A DNA stretch of 26,045 nt, from NCBI GenBank assembly GCA_005788585.1, contig SYBY01000333.1, positions 1 to 26,045 on the forward strand. Reading direction: 5' to 3'. The position numbers and the translations under genes were made by a program. Below are positions 6,194-13,635 of this stretch, in pieces. The notes beneath the pieces are model-generated. The model ran no database searches and was not told where the DNA came from. It worked only from the letters and a program-made list of their open reading frames with translations. The first letter of the stretch is position 1; each line of letters opens with the position of its first letter. The DNA comes from Actinomycetota bacterium. GTDB lineage: Bacteria; Actinomycetota; Thermoleophilia; Solirubrobacterales; Solirubrobacteraceae.

Positions 6194-7846
6194 TCAGCGC
6201 GAGCGCTTCCTCGGCGTGGCCTTGACCGTCAGCCGGATCCGCGTCTCGCTCGTGTTGTTCGCGGCGTCCCGCGCGCTCACGCGCAGGAAGAGCTGACCGC
6301 CGCGCTTGGACCGCAGCGCGCGCCGCAGGTCGGCCGTAGCCGCGCGCCCGAGCTTCAGGGCGATGGTCTGGCGTCCGGCTTTGCGCAGCTTCGCCGTGCG
6401 CACGTCGATCGCCGGCAGCGGCGCGACGCGCTTCCTGCTCGCCCGCGTCGTCCGCAGGTCGCCCATCACCCCGATGGCGGCCGGCTCGGAGAGGGTCAGC
6501 GTGAGCTTCACGGTCGTCGTGCGCGACGTCACCCGCAGCGTCGTCCCCCCGCGCAGCTTGACCTTGGGCGCCGCACGGTCGGGCCCGGCGGGCTTCGGCC
6601 CGGGACCGGTGCTCGCGGGCGCGTCCTCGCCGAACGTCGCCGCGGACAGCCCGCCGTCGCCGTCACGCCAGAGCGCCACCGCGCGATTCGCTCCGGCGGA
6701 CGCGAGGCTGACCGGTGTCAGCACGCCGGCGGCTCCGTAGCCGATGTGCGTCGTGCCGCCTCCGAGCGTCACGACGCGGATCTCGCCGCTCGGCGCGTCG
6801 GCGTAGGCGACCATCGTGGTCCCCGCTGCGTCGGTGGCGACGGACGGCGCGGGCGGGATCTGTCCGGGCGCGGGCGCGATCGCGACCGCCGCCGGGAAGC
6901 CGCCGCCGGGCGCCTGCACCGCGGCATGGACCGACCCCTCACCGACGTACGCGAGCGCGGCGCCGCCCTGTGGCGTGGGGGCGAGCGCGAGGTTGTACCC
7001 CGCGCCGCCGACGGCGGCCGGTGCCTCGAACGCCGCCTGCCCCGGGCGGCGGAAGGCCGCCTTCGCGCCCTGCGGATTCGCCCACGCGACGACCGCCGTG
7101 CCATCGGCGTTGAAGGCGAGCTCGGGGCGCATGTCGGTCGGGCCGCCGTCGGAGACGGTCTGGGGGGCCTCGAACGCCACGGCACCGGCGGGCTTCAGCG
7201 ACGTCTTGACCCGGTAGCCACCGGCCTGACGGGTGTACGCGACGCCCACGGCGCCGTTCGGCCCGGCCGCCGCGTCGACCGAGGAGACCGGGCTCGCGCC
7301 TGCGTCGAGGACCTGCGGCGCGCCGAACGCCCCGCCGGGCGGGGCCTGCGCGACGAGCGCCTGGTACGTCCCGTCGGCTTCACGCGAACGCCAGATGGCG
7401 GTCGTGACGCCGTCACTGCCGACTGCGACATCGGAACTCCCGACGCGCGCGCCGGGGAGCGCGAACGGGCCACCGAACGCGCCGCCCCCGGGGCCGGTGA
7501 CCGCGAACGCGCGCGCGGTGTCCGACCAGGTGGCCGCGACCGTGCCGTCGGGCCCGATGGCACCGCGCGCGGTCCCCGTCGAGGCCGTGCCGAGCCGGCC
7601 GGAGGTCAGGCCGCCCGCGACGGTGCCACTGAGCATGATCGGGTACGTCCCGTCCGAACCAAACCCGCGCAGCGAGCCGTCGGGAGCGATGAGCGCCTGC
7701 GGGGCGCCGACAGTTCGTTCAGCCTCCGGAGGCTTGGGCACCACCTGTCTTGGCGACGACCAGTGCGGTGCGGCAAGCGCGGCTGGAGCCGGGAGGACGG
7801 CGAGCAGCGCGGCGGCGGGGACGAGGGTGCGGCGGATGGCGGACAT
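6194..7846 (-). CDS. Exported beta-rich repeat protein
   Basis: A 550-residue protein with a clear signal peptide (residues 1-25, ending ALAAP). Residues about 30-395 contain repeated strands of the form GAIGPDGTVAATWSDTAR, VAVGSDGVTTAIWRSREA, AAGPNGAVGVAYTRQ and LAFNADGTAVVAWANPQ. These are spaced about 45-50 residues apart, as in seven- or eight-bladed propellers. A Pro/Gly linker (395-425) leads to a C-terminal Ig-like domain (KVKLRGGTTLRV ... RLTVKA) that ends in the basic tail TPRKRSR. Likely cell-surface or secreted; no catalytic motif seen. A ribosome site, AGGAGCTC, precedes the ATG. It lies 96 bases downstream of the ECF sigma gene on the same strand and could be co-transcribed or regulated by it (inference). 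Confidence 0.8.
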   Translation of the reverse strand: MSAIRRTLVPAAALLAVLPAPAALAAPHWSSPRQVVPKPPEAERTVGAPQALIAPDGSLRGFGSDGTYPIMLSGTVAGGLTSGRLGTASTGTARGAIGPDGTVAATWSDTARAFAVTGPGGGAFGGPFALPGARVGSSDVAVGSDGVTTAIWRSREADGTYQALVAQAPPGGAFGAPQVLDAGASPVSSVDAAAGPNGAVGVAYTRQAGGYRVKTSLKPAGAVAFEAPQTVSDGGPTDMRPELAFNADGTAVVAWANPQGAKAAFRRPGQAAFEAPAAVGGAGYNLALAPTPQGGAALAYVGEGSVHAAVQAPGGGFPAAVAIAPAPGQIPPAPSVATDAAGTTMVAYADAPSGEIRVVTLGGGTTHIGYGAAGVLTPVSLASAGANRAVALWRDGDGGLSAATFGEDAPASTGPGPKPAGPDRAAPKVKLRGGTTLRVTSRTTTVKLTLTLSEPAAIGVMGDLRTTRASRKRVAPLPAIDVRTAKLRKAGRQTIALKLGRAATADLRRALRSKRGGQLFLRVSARDAANNTSETRIRLTVKATPRKRSR

Positions 7847-7942
7847 GGGTGAGCTCCTGGCTTGGGGTGATGGACAGCTTCGTCGCGCGCGGGCTCGCGC
7901 GCATCGGGGAGGCCCCCGTAGATCGACCCTGGGCTTTGCCCT

Positions 7943-9358
7943 TCATGGCAGCGGCGCCAGGTCATGCGACGCGATCCAGCCGCGTTCGCCGGTGTCGGTG
8001 ACGACACGGCTCCATGCGCCGTCACGCGCGCGGACGGCGACGGGCTGCCCGCGACGGACACTGCCGCTGGCGGCGTCGCCACGAGGCGCCTCGCGCAACA
8101 GGGCCTCGTCGGCGATGACGCGGTGCGTGGGCCGCGCGGCCGCACGCTGGTCCGCCGCGACGATGGAGCCCGAGGCGGCGGGACGCTTGCACAGCATCGT
8201 CAGGGTGACCCGAGCGGGCCGTGGGAGGTCGGCGGGTGCAAAGCGGACGCGTGCGCTGCGGGTCGCTCCGACGACGGTCGGCGCCACATAGGTCACGGCG
8301 AGCTTCGCGCCGCGCGGCGGCAGCAGGTCGGCGACGCGGGTCCCGGGCGGGCACGTCATCGTCAGCTCGCGGCGCTCCAGCGCGCCGGCCTGCAGTTCGA
8401 GCGCCTGTCGCACGACGGCGGTCCCGGCGGGAATCGGCTGTCCCTGCGCGAGCTGTCCCTGCGGCACGGCCTTGCTCTGGACCGGGACGGGCGACGGGTC
8501 GCCCGGTCCGAAGACCTGCGTCCCGAGCCCTGCCACCCCGACGGCCGCGATGCCCGCCACCGCCGCGGCCTTCTTGCCCGCCACGACCGTGCCGCCGACC
8601 TTCAGCGAGCCCAGGCCGAGGACGAGCAGCGGGCCCGGGATCATGATCGCGGCGGCGTGCCGCGTGCGCTTGAGGTCACGGCGGAACGCCCGGCACGCGC
8701 CGCAGTGCGCGACGTGACGCAGCGACGCCGCTGACGCGCGGCGGCGTTCGTCGTGGGCGCGCAGCAGGTCGACGCGCACGCCCTCGCAGTCGACGGTCCG
8801 CGCCTCGCGCTCCTGCATCAGGCTCGTGCGGGCCCGGAAGACGAGGCTGCGGGTCGCCTGCGGCGTGATGCCCAGCTCGCCGGCGATCTGCTCGTGACTG
8901 AGCCCGTCGACCTCGCGCCGCACGAGCGCGTGGCGCTGGGACTCCGGCAGCGCCGCCAGGTCGGCGAGGGTCTCGCGCACCGAGGTGCGCTGCTCGCTGG
9001 CGTCCTCGGGCTGGAGGGCCACGGGACCCATCAGCTCGAAGCCCGTGTCGTCGTCGAGTGCGAACGAGTCGGTCCGCACGCGGCTGATCTCGTCCAGCGC
9101 GCAGTTGCGCGTCAGCCGGTACAGCCACGGCTTCAGTTCGATGTGCCGCTCGTCGCGCAACAGCGCCCGGCTGGCGCGCAGCATCGCCTCCTGGACGACG
9201 TCCTCGACGACCGCCGGGTTCGCCTGGAGCATGCGCCGCGCGAACCGCTCGAGCCGTGCGTGGTACCGGTCGTGGATCGCGTCGAACGCCCGCGCGTCCC
9301 CGGCCCGGTAGGCGGCGACCAGCTGAGCGTCGGTGGTGGAGGGAGTCAGGACGTTCAT
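7943..9358 (-). CDS. ECF sigma factor fused to zinc-finger, membrane helix, CPxG domain and SH3 domain
   Basis: A 471-residue protein. Residues 10-95 are sigma region 2 (AYRAGDARAFDAIHDRY ... VVQEAMLRAS ... LKPWLYRLTRNCALDEI). Residues 128-182 are region 4 (LPESQRHALVRREVDGLSHE then QIAGELGITPQATRSLVFRA). Residues 205-232 hold an anti-sigma-type zinc finger, His215-x3-Cys219-x2-Cys222, and 236-280 a hydrophobic membrane segment. Residues 312-392 form a beta-rich domain bounded by CPPG (336) and LCKR (389), and 412-471 a bacterial SH3 domain (RRGQPVAVRARDGAWSRVV, ERGWIA). Known ECFs are usually about 190 residues with a separate anti-sigma. Here sigma, inhibitor-like finger and a probable extracytoplasmic sensor are one chain. 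The ATG overlaps the stop of the SH3 gene (ATGA). Start at 9358 is fixed by that overlap and by the N-terminus of the sigma domain. Confidence 0.88.
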   Translation of the reverse strand: MNVLTPSTTDAQLVAAYRAGDARAFDAIHDRYHARLERFARRMLQANPAVVEDVVQEAMLRASRALLRDERHIELKPWLYRLTRNCALDEISRVRTDSFALDDDTGFELMGPVALQPEDASEQRTSVRETLADLAALPESQRHALVRREVDGLSHEQIAGELGITPQATRSLVFRARTSLMQEREARTVDCEGVRVDLLRAHDERRRASAASLRHVAHCGACRAFRRDLKRTRHAAAIMIPGPLLVLGLGSLKVGGTVVAGKKAAAVAGIAAVGVAGLGTQVFGPGDPSPVPVQSKAVPQGQLAQGQPIPAGTAVVRQALELQAGALERRELTMTCPPGTRVADLLPPRGAKLAVTYVAPTVVGATRSARVRFAPADLPRPARVTLTMLCKRPAASGSIVAADQRAAARPTHRVIADEALLREAPRGDAASGSVRRGQPVAVRARDGAWSRVVTDTGERGWIASHDLAPLP

Positions 9359-9642
9359 CGGCGACAGAGGTTCTTGGCGCGGACCCAGCCGCGCAGGTCG
9401 GTCGGGGTGCTGACGCGTGCCCACTTGCGGTTCTTCGACCGGCGCGAAATCGTCACGCGGTCGCCGCGGAACAGGTATCCGACGGTGAACCCGCCCGGGC
9501 TGTCGAGGACGACGGTGGACTTCACGCACACGCGCGCGCGGGTGGTCGCGTCGGCGTCGGGCGCGGGGGCGCCGCCGACGGTGAGGGCCGCGGCGAGGAC
9601 GACCGCGCCCGCGGCGCGGCGCAGGTCAGCGGCAGAGGGCAT
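9355..9642 (-). CDS. Small secreted SH3-domain protein
   Basis: A 95-residue protein with a signal peptide (residues 1 to about 32) and one bacterial SH3-like domain (CVKSTVVLDSPGG, YLFRGDRVTISRR, WARVSTPTDLRGWVRAKNL), ending in CRR. Bacterial SH3 domains commonly bind cell-wall peptides. Its sequence aligns along its length with the C-terminal SH3 domain of the sigma factor encoded next (shared R-G..V, W-x-R-V and RGW positions). The gene overlaps the stop of the upstream gene by 17 bases and its own stop overlaps the sigma-factor start, so the three are a translationally coupled operon. Confidence 0.8.
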   Translation of the reverse strand: MPSAADLRRAAGAVVLAAALTVGGAPAPDADATTRARVCVKSTVVLDSPGGFTVGYLFRGDRVTISRRSKNRKWARVSTPTDLRGWVRAKNLCRR

Positions 9643-10111
9643 AGATCGTCGCCGAGATCGTCTGGCCGCTGCGGATCTCGTTGTCGTTGTACCTCACGAT
9701 GATCGCCCAACTGCGCTTGCCGCGGTACCCGACGCCAGTCCGCCGAGTGAACGGATTCGGCCCGACGAGCTGCATCGTCACCGGGCCGTCCCCGGCGAAC
9801 GTCACGAGCCGGCGTCCGCGCGGACACGACACCGTGAAGCTCGGGTAGAGGAACTCGCGGCCCTGCGTGACGCTGACCCGGTAGCCGACCGCGACGTAGC
9901 CCTTCGGCAGCGGCTCGCCCGCCTTGTCGCCCCGCAGCCCCGGGAAGTCGACCGGGTTGCGCTCGCCCGCCTTGATGGTGACGGGCTTCTCGACGACCAC
10001 CGCGCTCGCACCTGGGTTCAGTACGACGTCGACGGCGTACGCGCCCCCGGCGGTCACGAGCGCGGTGACCACGGCGGCGGCGATGGCGGTGCGGAGATGG
10101 GAGCGGAACAT
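9626..10111 (-). CDS. Secreted CPxG/LCR-domain protein, first gene of sigma operon
   Basis: A 161-residue protein, signal peptide or N-terminal anchor at residues 1-26 (TAIAAAVVTALVTAGGAYA). The mature part is beta-rich: YVAVGYRVSVTQGREFLYPS, then FTVSCPRGRRLVTFAGDGPV (Cys96-Pro-Arg-Gly) and a last strand TISATIYALCR ending at the C-terminus. No named family recognised. The CPxG...LCxR layout and spacing match the middle domain of the sigma factor two genes downstream (CPPG at 336, LCKR at 389), so I infer homology and a Cys-Cys disulfide. The ATG at 10111 was chosen because AAAGGAC precedes it and a signal sequence follows; an in-frame extension to 10162 lacks a ribosome site. Confidence 0.72.
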   Translation of the reverse strand: MFRSHLRTAIAAAVVTALVTAGGAYAVDVVLNPGASAVVVEKPVTIKAGERNPVDFPGLRGDKAGEPLPKGYVAVGYRVSVTQGREFLYPSFTVSCPRGRRLVTFAGDGPVTMQLVGPNPFTRRTGVGYRGKRSWAIIVRYNDNEIRSGQTISATIYALCR

Positions 10112-10155
10112 GCGGTGGGTCCTTTGGGTGTGCGGCGGATCCGGCAGAGCTGCAA

Positions 10156-10211
10156 CCGGCACGGCGCGCGGGCGTTGCGGACTTGCTGTCCGAAGTGTCG
10201 CGCCGTGCCGG
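10156..10211 (-). promoter_or_regulatory. Structured leader hairpin upstream of the sigma operon
   Basis: CCGGCACGGCGCG (10156-10168) and CGCGCCGTGCCGG (10199-10211) form a perfect 13-bp stem. Inside it CGGAC (10178-10182) and GTCCG (10188-10192) form a second small hairpin. It lies 45 bases before the first gene of the minus-strand operon. It could be a leader structure, a terminator of upstream transcription, or a protein site; there is no T-run. Confidence 0.45.
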
Positions 10212-10401
10212 CCGCGGGGTCATCGGCGGTGCTTGCGCCTCGTCAGCGGCGGCGACGGTGGTGACGGTGCGTGACATGTCAGTCTCCTGTGGTTCGTCGG
10301 GGTGGCACGAGGAGAACCGGGGCCCTGGCCAGATGTGGCGGAGCTTGTCGCCGTGGGTTGGCCGCCGCGAAACGGGCGCGGGTGGCTATGCTCAGGCTCG
10401 A
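10212..10401. other. Intergenic stretch between sigma operon and tRNA-Val
   Basis: No convincing gene. On the minus strand an AGGAG (10288-10284) sits 6 bases before an ATG at 10277. The frame it opens (MSRTVTTVAAADEAQAPP...) runs out of frame through the next two genes and ends only at 9522, so it is not a believable full gene, but it could be a leader peptide. On the plus strand TATGCT (10387-10392) is a possible -10 for the tRNA, with no good -35. Confidence 0.4.
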
Positions 10402-10473
10402 GGGCGCGTAGCTCAGTGGGAGAGCGCTCGCTTCACACGCGAGAGGTCGCAGGTTCGAAACCCGCCGCGCCCA
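10402..10473 (+). tRNA. tRNA-Val (anticodon CAC)
   Basis: A complete cloverleaf. The acceptor GGGCGCG pairs with CGCGCCC (10466-10472) and A is the discriminator. The D arm contains GCTCAGTGGGAGAGC. The anticodon stem CTCGC/GCGAG encloses the loop TTCACAC, giving CAC, and the T arm contains GGTTCGAAACC. CCA is not encoded. It reads GUG codons, which are frequent in this G+C-rich genome. Confidence 0.96.
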
Positions 10474-10480
10474 TTTCAAG

Positions 10481-10507
10481 GAAAGACCCGCTCATCGCGG
10501 GTCTTTC
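10481..10507 (+). terminator. Intrinsic terminator after tRNA-Val
   Basis: GAAAGACCCGC (10481-10491), loop TCATC, GCGGGTCTTTC (10497-10507): a perfect 11-bp stem starting 8 bases past the tRNA. The 3' arm ends in a short T-run. Confidence 0.8.
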
Positions 10508-10555
10508 GTGTTCCGGGACCACATCGCAAAGCACGCTACGTTTCGCTCTAGTGCA

Positions 10556-10600
10556 CTGGCACCGCGCCCGGAGAGCCGTTAGGACTCGATGCGGTGCCAG
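10556..10600. repeat. Inverted repeat in tRNA-downstream spacer
   Basis: CTGGCACCGC (10556-10565) and GCGGTGCCAG (10591-10600) are perfect 10-bp arms around 25 bases. The spacer 10508-10709 is less G+C-rich than its surroundings and holds no gene I can support. Confidence 0.45.
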
Positions 10601-10722
10601 GTCTAGGCCAGTCGGCGGCGACCCCAGTACCCCTCTTTCACCTCAACGCGAGCCGGAAGGCGATTCTTACCTGGCTGTCGCGTTGGCGTTCGAGGGGCGC
10701 TTCTGGAGATACAGTGCCGCCC

Positions 10723-10902
10723 GTGAAAAGCGGCACGTGGACGAACATCGCTCTCGCAGTTCTCGTGAGCCTTCTCGTCGGGGCATCGTTCTTCGCCGCC
10801 GATGCAATGGACATTCCACGCATTGCCGTCCCCGTCTTCTACGCGGTGATTGCCACGCTCTACGTCCTGACCTTGCGAGTGCGCGGAGGCTCACACCGGT
10901 AA
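10723..10902 (+). CDS. Small two-helix membrane protein
   Basis: A 59-residue protein, MKSGTWTNIALAVLVSLLVG then a second hydrophobic stretch (IAVPVFYAVIATLYVLTL), ending RVRGGSHR. Two membrane helices separated by a short acidic loop (AADAMDIPR); function unknown. The GTG at 10723 is placed by TACAGT (10710-10715) lying exactly 7 bases upstream, which predicts a leaderless transcript; there is no ribosome site. An in-frame ATG at 10594 would add a poorly coding N-terminus. Codon third positions are less G/C-biased than in neighbouring genes (for example GTT, GAT, ATT, CTT), so it may be recently acquired or weakly expressed. Confidence 0.55.
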   Translation: MKSGTWTNIALAVLVSLLVGASFFAADAMDIPRIAVPVFYAVIATLYVLTLRVRGGSHR

Positions 10903-11102
10903 GGCGCAGGCGCACGACGGCGAGATATCGCCAGCCGCAACATGCAGCGGGGACGCGCCTCGGCGCAGCCTTCCCGCTGGGGACGTAGATGGTCCCCGGT
11001 GCACGCAGGCTGCTGTCTCACGTTGCCCGACCGAATGGCCGCGCCCATCATCCGGACGACCGTGCACCCAACCGGCAGCATTCCCTCCATAACCTCCGGT
11101 CG

Positions 11103-11624
11103 GTGGACCTCCCACCTCCGGACCCGCTCTCCGATGTCGACCAGCGCGAGCTCGCGCGCATCGTCGGCAAAGAGGACTCCTCGCTGCTGGGGCTCGTCTT
11201 CGAAGCCGTCAACGTCCGGCTCCTCACCGACGCCGAGCACGCCGCGCTGTCCGAGGTGCTCGCACTCGACGAGGACGACCCCGACGAGCAGGAAGCCGAG
11301 CGCCTCGCCGCCCTCCTCGCCCACCACAGCGCACAGTACTGGTCCTCGGACGAGCCCGATCCACCGCTGCGCACGCGGCTTCGCCCATCCGAGAAGCGCC
11401 GCCTCTTGGCGCTCACGCGCGCCCACGCCCCCGAGTTGCTGCCGATCGCGCACGACGTCAACCAGCGCTGGCTCACCGACGCCGAGGTGACCGCCCTCGA
11501 GGGGATGCTCACCGACGTGTTCCTCGACAGCCTGGACCGCGGGTCCGAGCCGACGCGTCGCGGTGCGGCAGCCGACGATCTCACCGCACTCCTCCAGCAG
11601 TACCGCCTCTCCTTCTGGGAGTGA
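11103..11624 (+). CDS. Hypothetical protein with two tandem repeats
   Basis: A 173-residue acidic protein of unknown function built of two related units. Unit 1 (residues about 27-80) contains VNVRLLTDAEHAAL and ends ALLAHHSAQYW. Unit 2 (about 110-172) contains VNQRWLTDAEVTAL and ends ALLQQYRLSFW. Both look all-helical, and no signal or membrane segment is present, so it is probably cytoplasmic. An upstream in-frame ATG at 10989 would add 38 residues whose codons (CAT, GTT, TCT, AAT) are unlike the rest, so the GTG at 11103 was preferred. A CATAAC nine bases before it is a weak -10 candidate. Its stop is one base from the stop of the convergent gene. Confidence 0.6.
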   Translation: MDLPPPDPLSDVDQRELARIVGKEDSSLLGLVFEAVNVRLLTDAEHAALSEVLALDEDDPDEQEAERLAALLAHHSAQYWSSDEPDPPLRTRLRPSEKRRLLALTRAHAPELLPIAHDVNQRWLTDAEVTALEGMLTDVFLDSLDRGSEPTRRGAAADDLTALLQQYRLSFWE

Positions 11625-11625
11625 C

Positions 11626-12423
11626 TCACCTCCGCGAGCGGCGCACCTTCAGATCGACGGCGACCTTCCCCGTCGTCAGCGCCGTCCCGAACACATCGGA
11701 GTTGGTGAAGTCCTCGATGGGGAACGCGAAGCTGTACGAGCCACGAAACCGAAACGTCCCACCGGCCGCGAACTCCGCCCGCGGCACGGTGAACTCCCAC
11801 CGCGTCTGCGCGCCCCGCGGGATCCACGGACGCGCGGCGTCCGGCGGATGGACCCCCACGCCCCGAACCGGCAGCTCCTTGCCCGGCGGCCGGCACTGCG
11901 GGCCGAAGAACGCGACCCCCGGTCCGCGCACCACGACGCGGTTGCGTGCGGGCTGGTCGACGATCTGCATTGCCGACTCCTCGTTGGTCGTGATGCCCTT
12001 CCCTGGCCCGTCGCCGCCTTCTGCCGAGCACTGCAGCACGACGGGTGGGGAGGTGTCGCCGGCGGGGCGCTCCTCGGTCAGGACGCCCTCGCCCACGCGC
12101 CGCTTGAGGTAGGGCACCTTCACGTAGTGGACGCGCGTCGGGCCACCGGATGCCTTCCCGCGCACGCGCAGCGGGCGCGGGGCGCCGCGCGTCCACGTCT
12201 CTCGCAGCTTCAGGTTCGCACCGATCCAGCGTCCCCCCTCGTCGGTCGAATAGGCGTTCCACGACCCGTTCAGCACCGAGCCCGGCCGCACCTCGGCGAC
12301 GACGCGGACATCGAGCGGGGCGATGAGCTTGGCGGCGCCGGCGGGCGCGGGCAAGGCGGCGAGCGCCGCGATGGTGGTCGCGGCGACCAGCATCTCTTGC
12401 AGGTGGGGGCGAGGGTGAGGCAT
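11626..12423 (-). CDS. Exported protein of unknown function
   Basis: A 265-residue protein, signal peptide at residues 1-32 (LVAATTIAALAALPAPAGAA). The mature part is rich in predicted strands (IAPLDVRVVAEVRPGSVLNG, RFRGSYSFAFPIEDF, ALTTGKVAVDLKV) and has two cysteines, in VLQCSAE and FGPQCRPP. It ends in the basic tail KVRRSRR. No known family recognised. The start is uncertain between ATGs at 12438, 12423 and 12392; 12423 gives a positively charged signal-peptide N-region. It is divergent from the DUF2202 lipoprotein gene with 152 bases between them. Confidence 0.6.
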   Translation of the reverse strand: MPHPRPHLQEMLVAATTIAALAALPAPAGAAKLIAPLDVRVVAEVRPGSVLNGSWNAYSTDEGGRWIGANLKLRETWTRGAPRPLRVRGKASGGPTRVHYVKVPYLKRRVGEGVLTEERPAGDTSPPVVLQCSAEGGDGPGKGITTNEESAMQIVDQPARNRVVVRGPGVAFFGPQCRPPGKELPVRGVGVHPPDAARPWIPRGAQTRWEFTVPRAEFAAGGTFRFRGSYSFAFPIEDFTNSDVFGTALTTGKVAVDLKVRRSRR

Positions 12424-12575
12424 GTCCTCACGATCCATGCCGGCCGTCGTGCCTGCGACGGCCGAACGGTGTGGCGAAGGACACCGGCCGGGGTGCGAGG
12501 CCCGCGTTCCCAGGCTTCCCCCAGGTTTCACAGCTATACCTCTGTGTAGTTGTTTTCTACCGGAGGAGCGCCACC

Positions 12576-13139
12576 ATGTCGCGCACCAGGAGCCTCACCG
12601 TCATCACCACCGTCGCGCTCGCGGGCACGCTGCTGACTGCGTGCGGAGCCGACGCCACGCCGTCCGCCGCGGTCTCCTCGCCGCCCGCCGTCGCACAGGC
12701 CGCCGCATCCACCTCGCTGCCTGCGACCGAGGTCGCCGCACTGCGGTACATGCGCGAGGAGGAGAAGCTTGCGCGCGACGTCTACACCGTGCTGGCCGAG
12801 ACATCCGGCGACCAACGATTCACGCGGATCGCCTCGAGCGAGCAGCAGCACATGGATCGGGTGAAGGGCCTCCTGGACCGCTACGCGATCACCGACCCGG
12901 CGGCAGGCATGGGGCCTGGCGAGTTTCGGAACGCCGACCTGCAGCGGCTCTACACCAAGCTCGTCGCCCGTGGCCGGACCTCCGCCACCGCCGCGCTCGC
13001 CGTCGGGCGAACGATCGAGCGCACCGACATCGCGGACCTCGATGAGCGTCTCGATGACGTCACCACGACATCGGTCCGGCGGGTGTTCACGCACCTCCGG
13101 CGCGCATCGAAGAACCACCTTCGCGCCTTCAGCGGCTGA
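12576..13139 (+). CDS. DUF2202 ferritin-like lipoprotein
   Basis: A 187-residue protein. The N-terminus is a lipoprotein signal with lipobox LTAC (Cys23), followed by an Ala/Ser/Pro linker and, from about residue 45, a four-helix DUF2202 domain. Diagnostic segments are YMREEEKLARDVY, SSEQQHMDRVKGLL, GRTIERTDIADLDE and ASKNHLRAF. The paired Glu and ExxH positions resemble ferritin-like di-metal sites, though the family's biochemical role is unsettled. A strong ribosome site, GGAGGAG, lies before the ATG. An AT-rich stretch at 12528-12560 (including TATACC) is probably the promoter. Confidence 0.82.
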   Translation: MSRTRSLTVITTVALAGTLLTACGADATPSAAVSSPPAVAQAAASTSLPATEVAALRYMREEEKLARDVYTVLAETSGDQRFTRIASSEQQHMDRVKGLLDRYAITDPAAGMGPGEFRNADLQRLYTKLVARGRTSATAALAVGRTIERTDIADLDERLDDVTTTSVRRVFTHLRRASKNHLRAFSG

Positions 13140-13185
13140 GGCCGACCAGCTCAAGGGCCGCCCGCGACCCGTCGACCACTGGGCC

Positions 13186-13632
13186 ATGTCGCTGACTGCC
13201 TTCGCCGCTGCCGCCCTGATGGCCGCCACCCCGGCCTGTGCTCCCCACGTCGAGGACGGCCATGCCGTCATCGCGACGGGCACCAAGGCCTTCGTCAAGG
13301 AGAAGAAGGGCGGCCACCGCGAGCTCGTCGTCCGGGGCGTCGAGCCGACGGCGATCCGCCGGGCGCTCGAGGAGGAGACCGGGTGTGACATCGACCTCGA
13401 GGCGTTCGAGGCGCACTTCCGCGCCTCGCCGCATGAGCTCCATGCCCGCCTCGGCCACCACGCCATCCGGGTGACGTCGTTCGACTACGAGCCCGGGACG
13501 AAGACGCTCCGCACGAAGGGCAAGCTCCAGCGCGAACCCAAGCGCGCGGCGCAGAGCAAGCCGCGGCAGACGCTCAACCAGACCGAGCTCATCTACGCCT
13601 CGACGTTCATCCCGTTCGACTCGAGCTTCTAG
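13186..13632 (+). CDS. Hypothetical exported protein
   Basis: A 148-residue protein beginning MSLTAFAAAALMAATPACA, a hydrophobic start that could be a weak signal peptide but lacks basic residues. The rest is charged: ATGTKAFVKEKKGGHRELVV, RRALEEETGCDIDLEAFEAH and a Lys/Arg-rich C-terminal third ending TFIPFDSSF. Not recognised. It follows the DUF2202 gene by 46 bases, probably in one transcript, with no clear ribosome site. An ATG at 13219 is an alternative start. It converges on the next gene with a gap of 3 bases. Confidence 0.5.
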   Translation: MSLTAFAAAALMAATPACAPHVEDGHAVIATGTKAFVKEKKGGHRELVVRGVEPTAIRRALEEETGCDIDLEAFEAHFRASPHELHARLGHHAIRVTSFDYEPGTKTLRTKGKLQREPKRAAQSKPRQTLNQTELIYASTFIPFDSSF

Positions 13633-13635
13633 GCG

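Noticed and set aside
8753..10264. 503-codon plus-strand frame opposite the sigma operon
   Set aside because: The minus strand carries clear sigma, SH3 and signal-peptide sequences; the plus frame is an antisense shadow.
10402..10510. Integration (att) site at the tRNA-Val gene
   Set aside because: No integrase and no repeat of the tRNA 3' end within the window.
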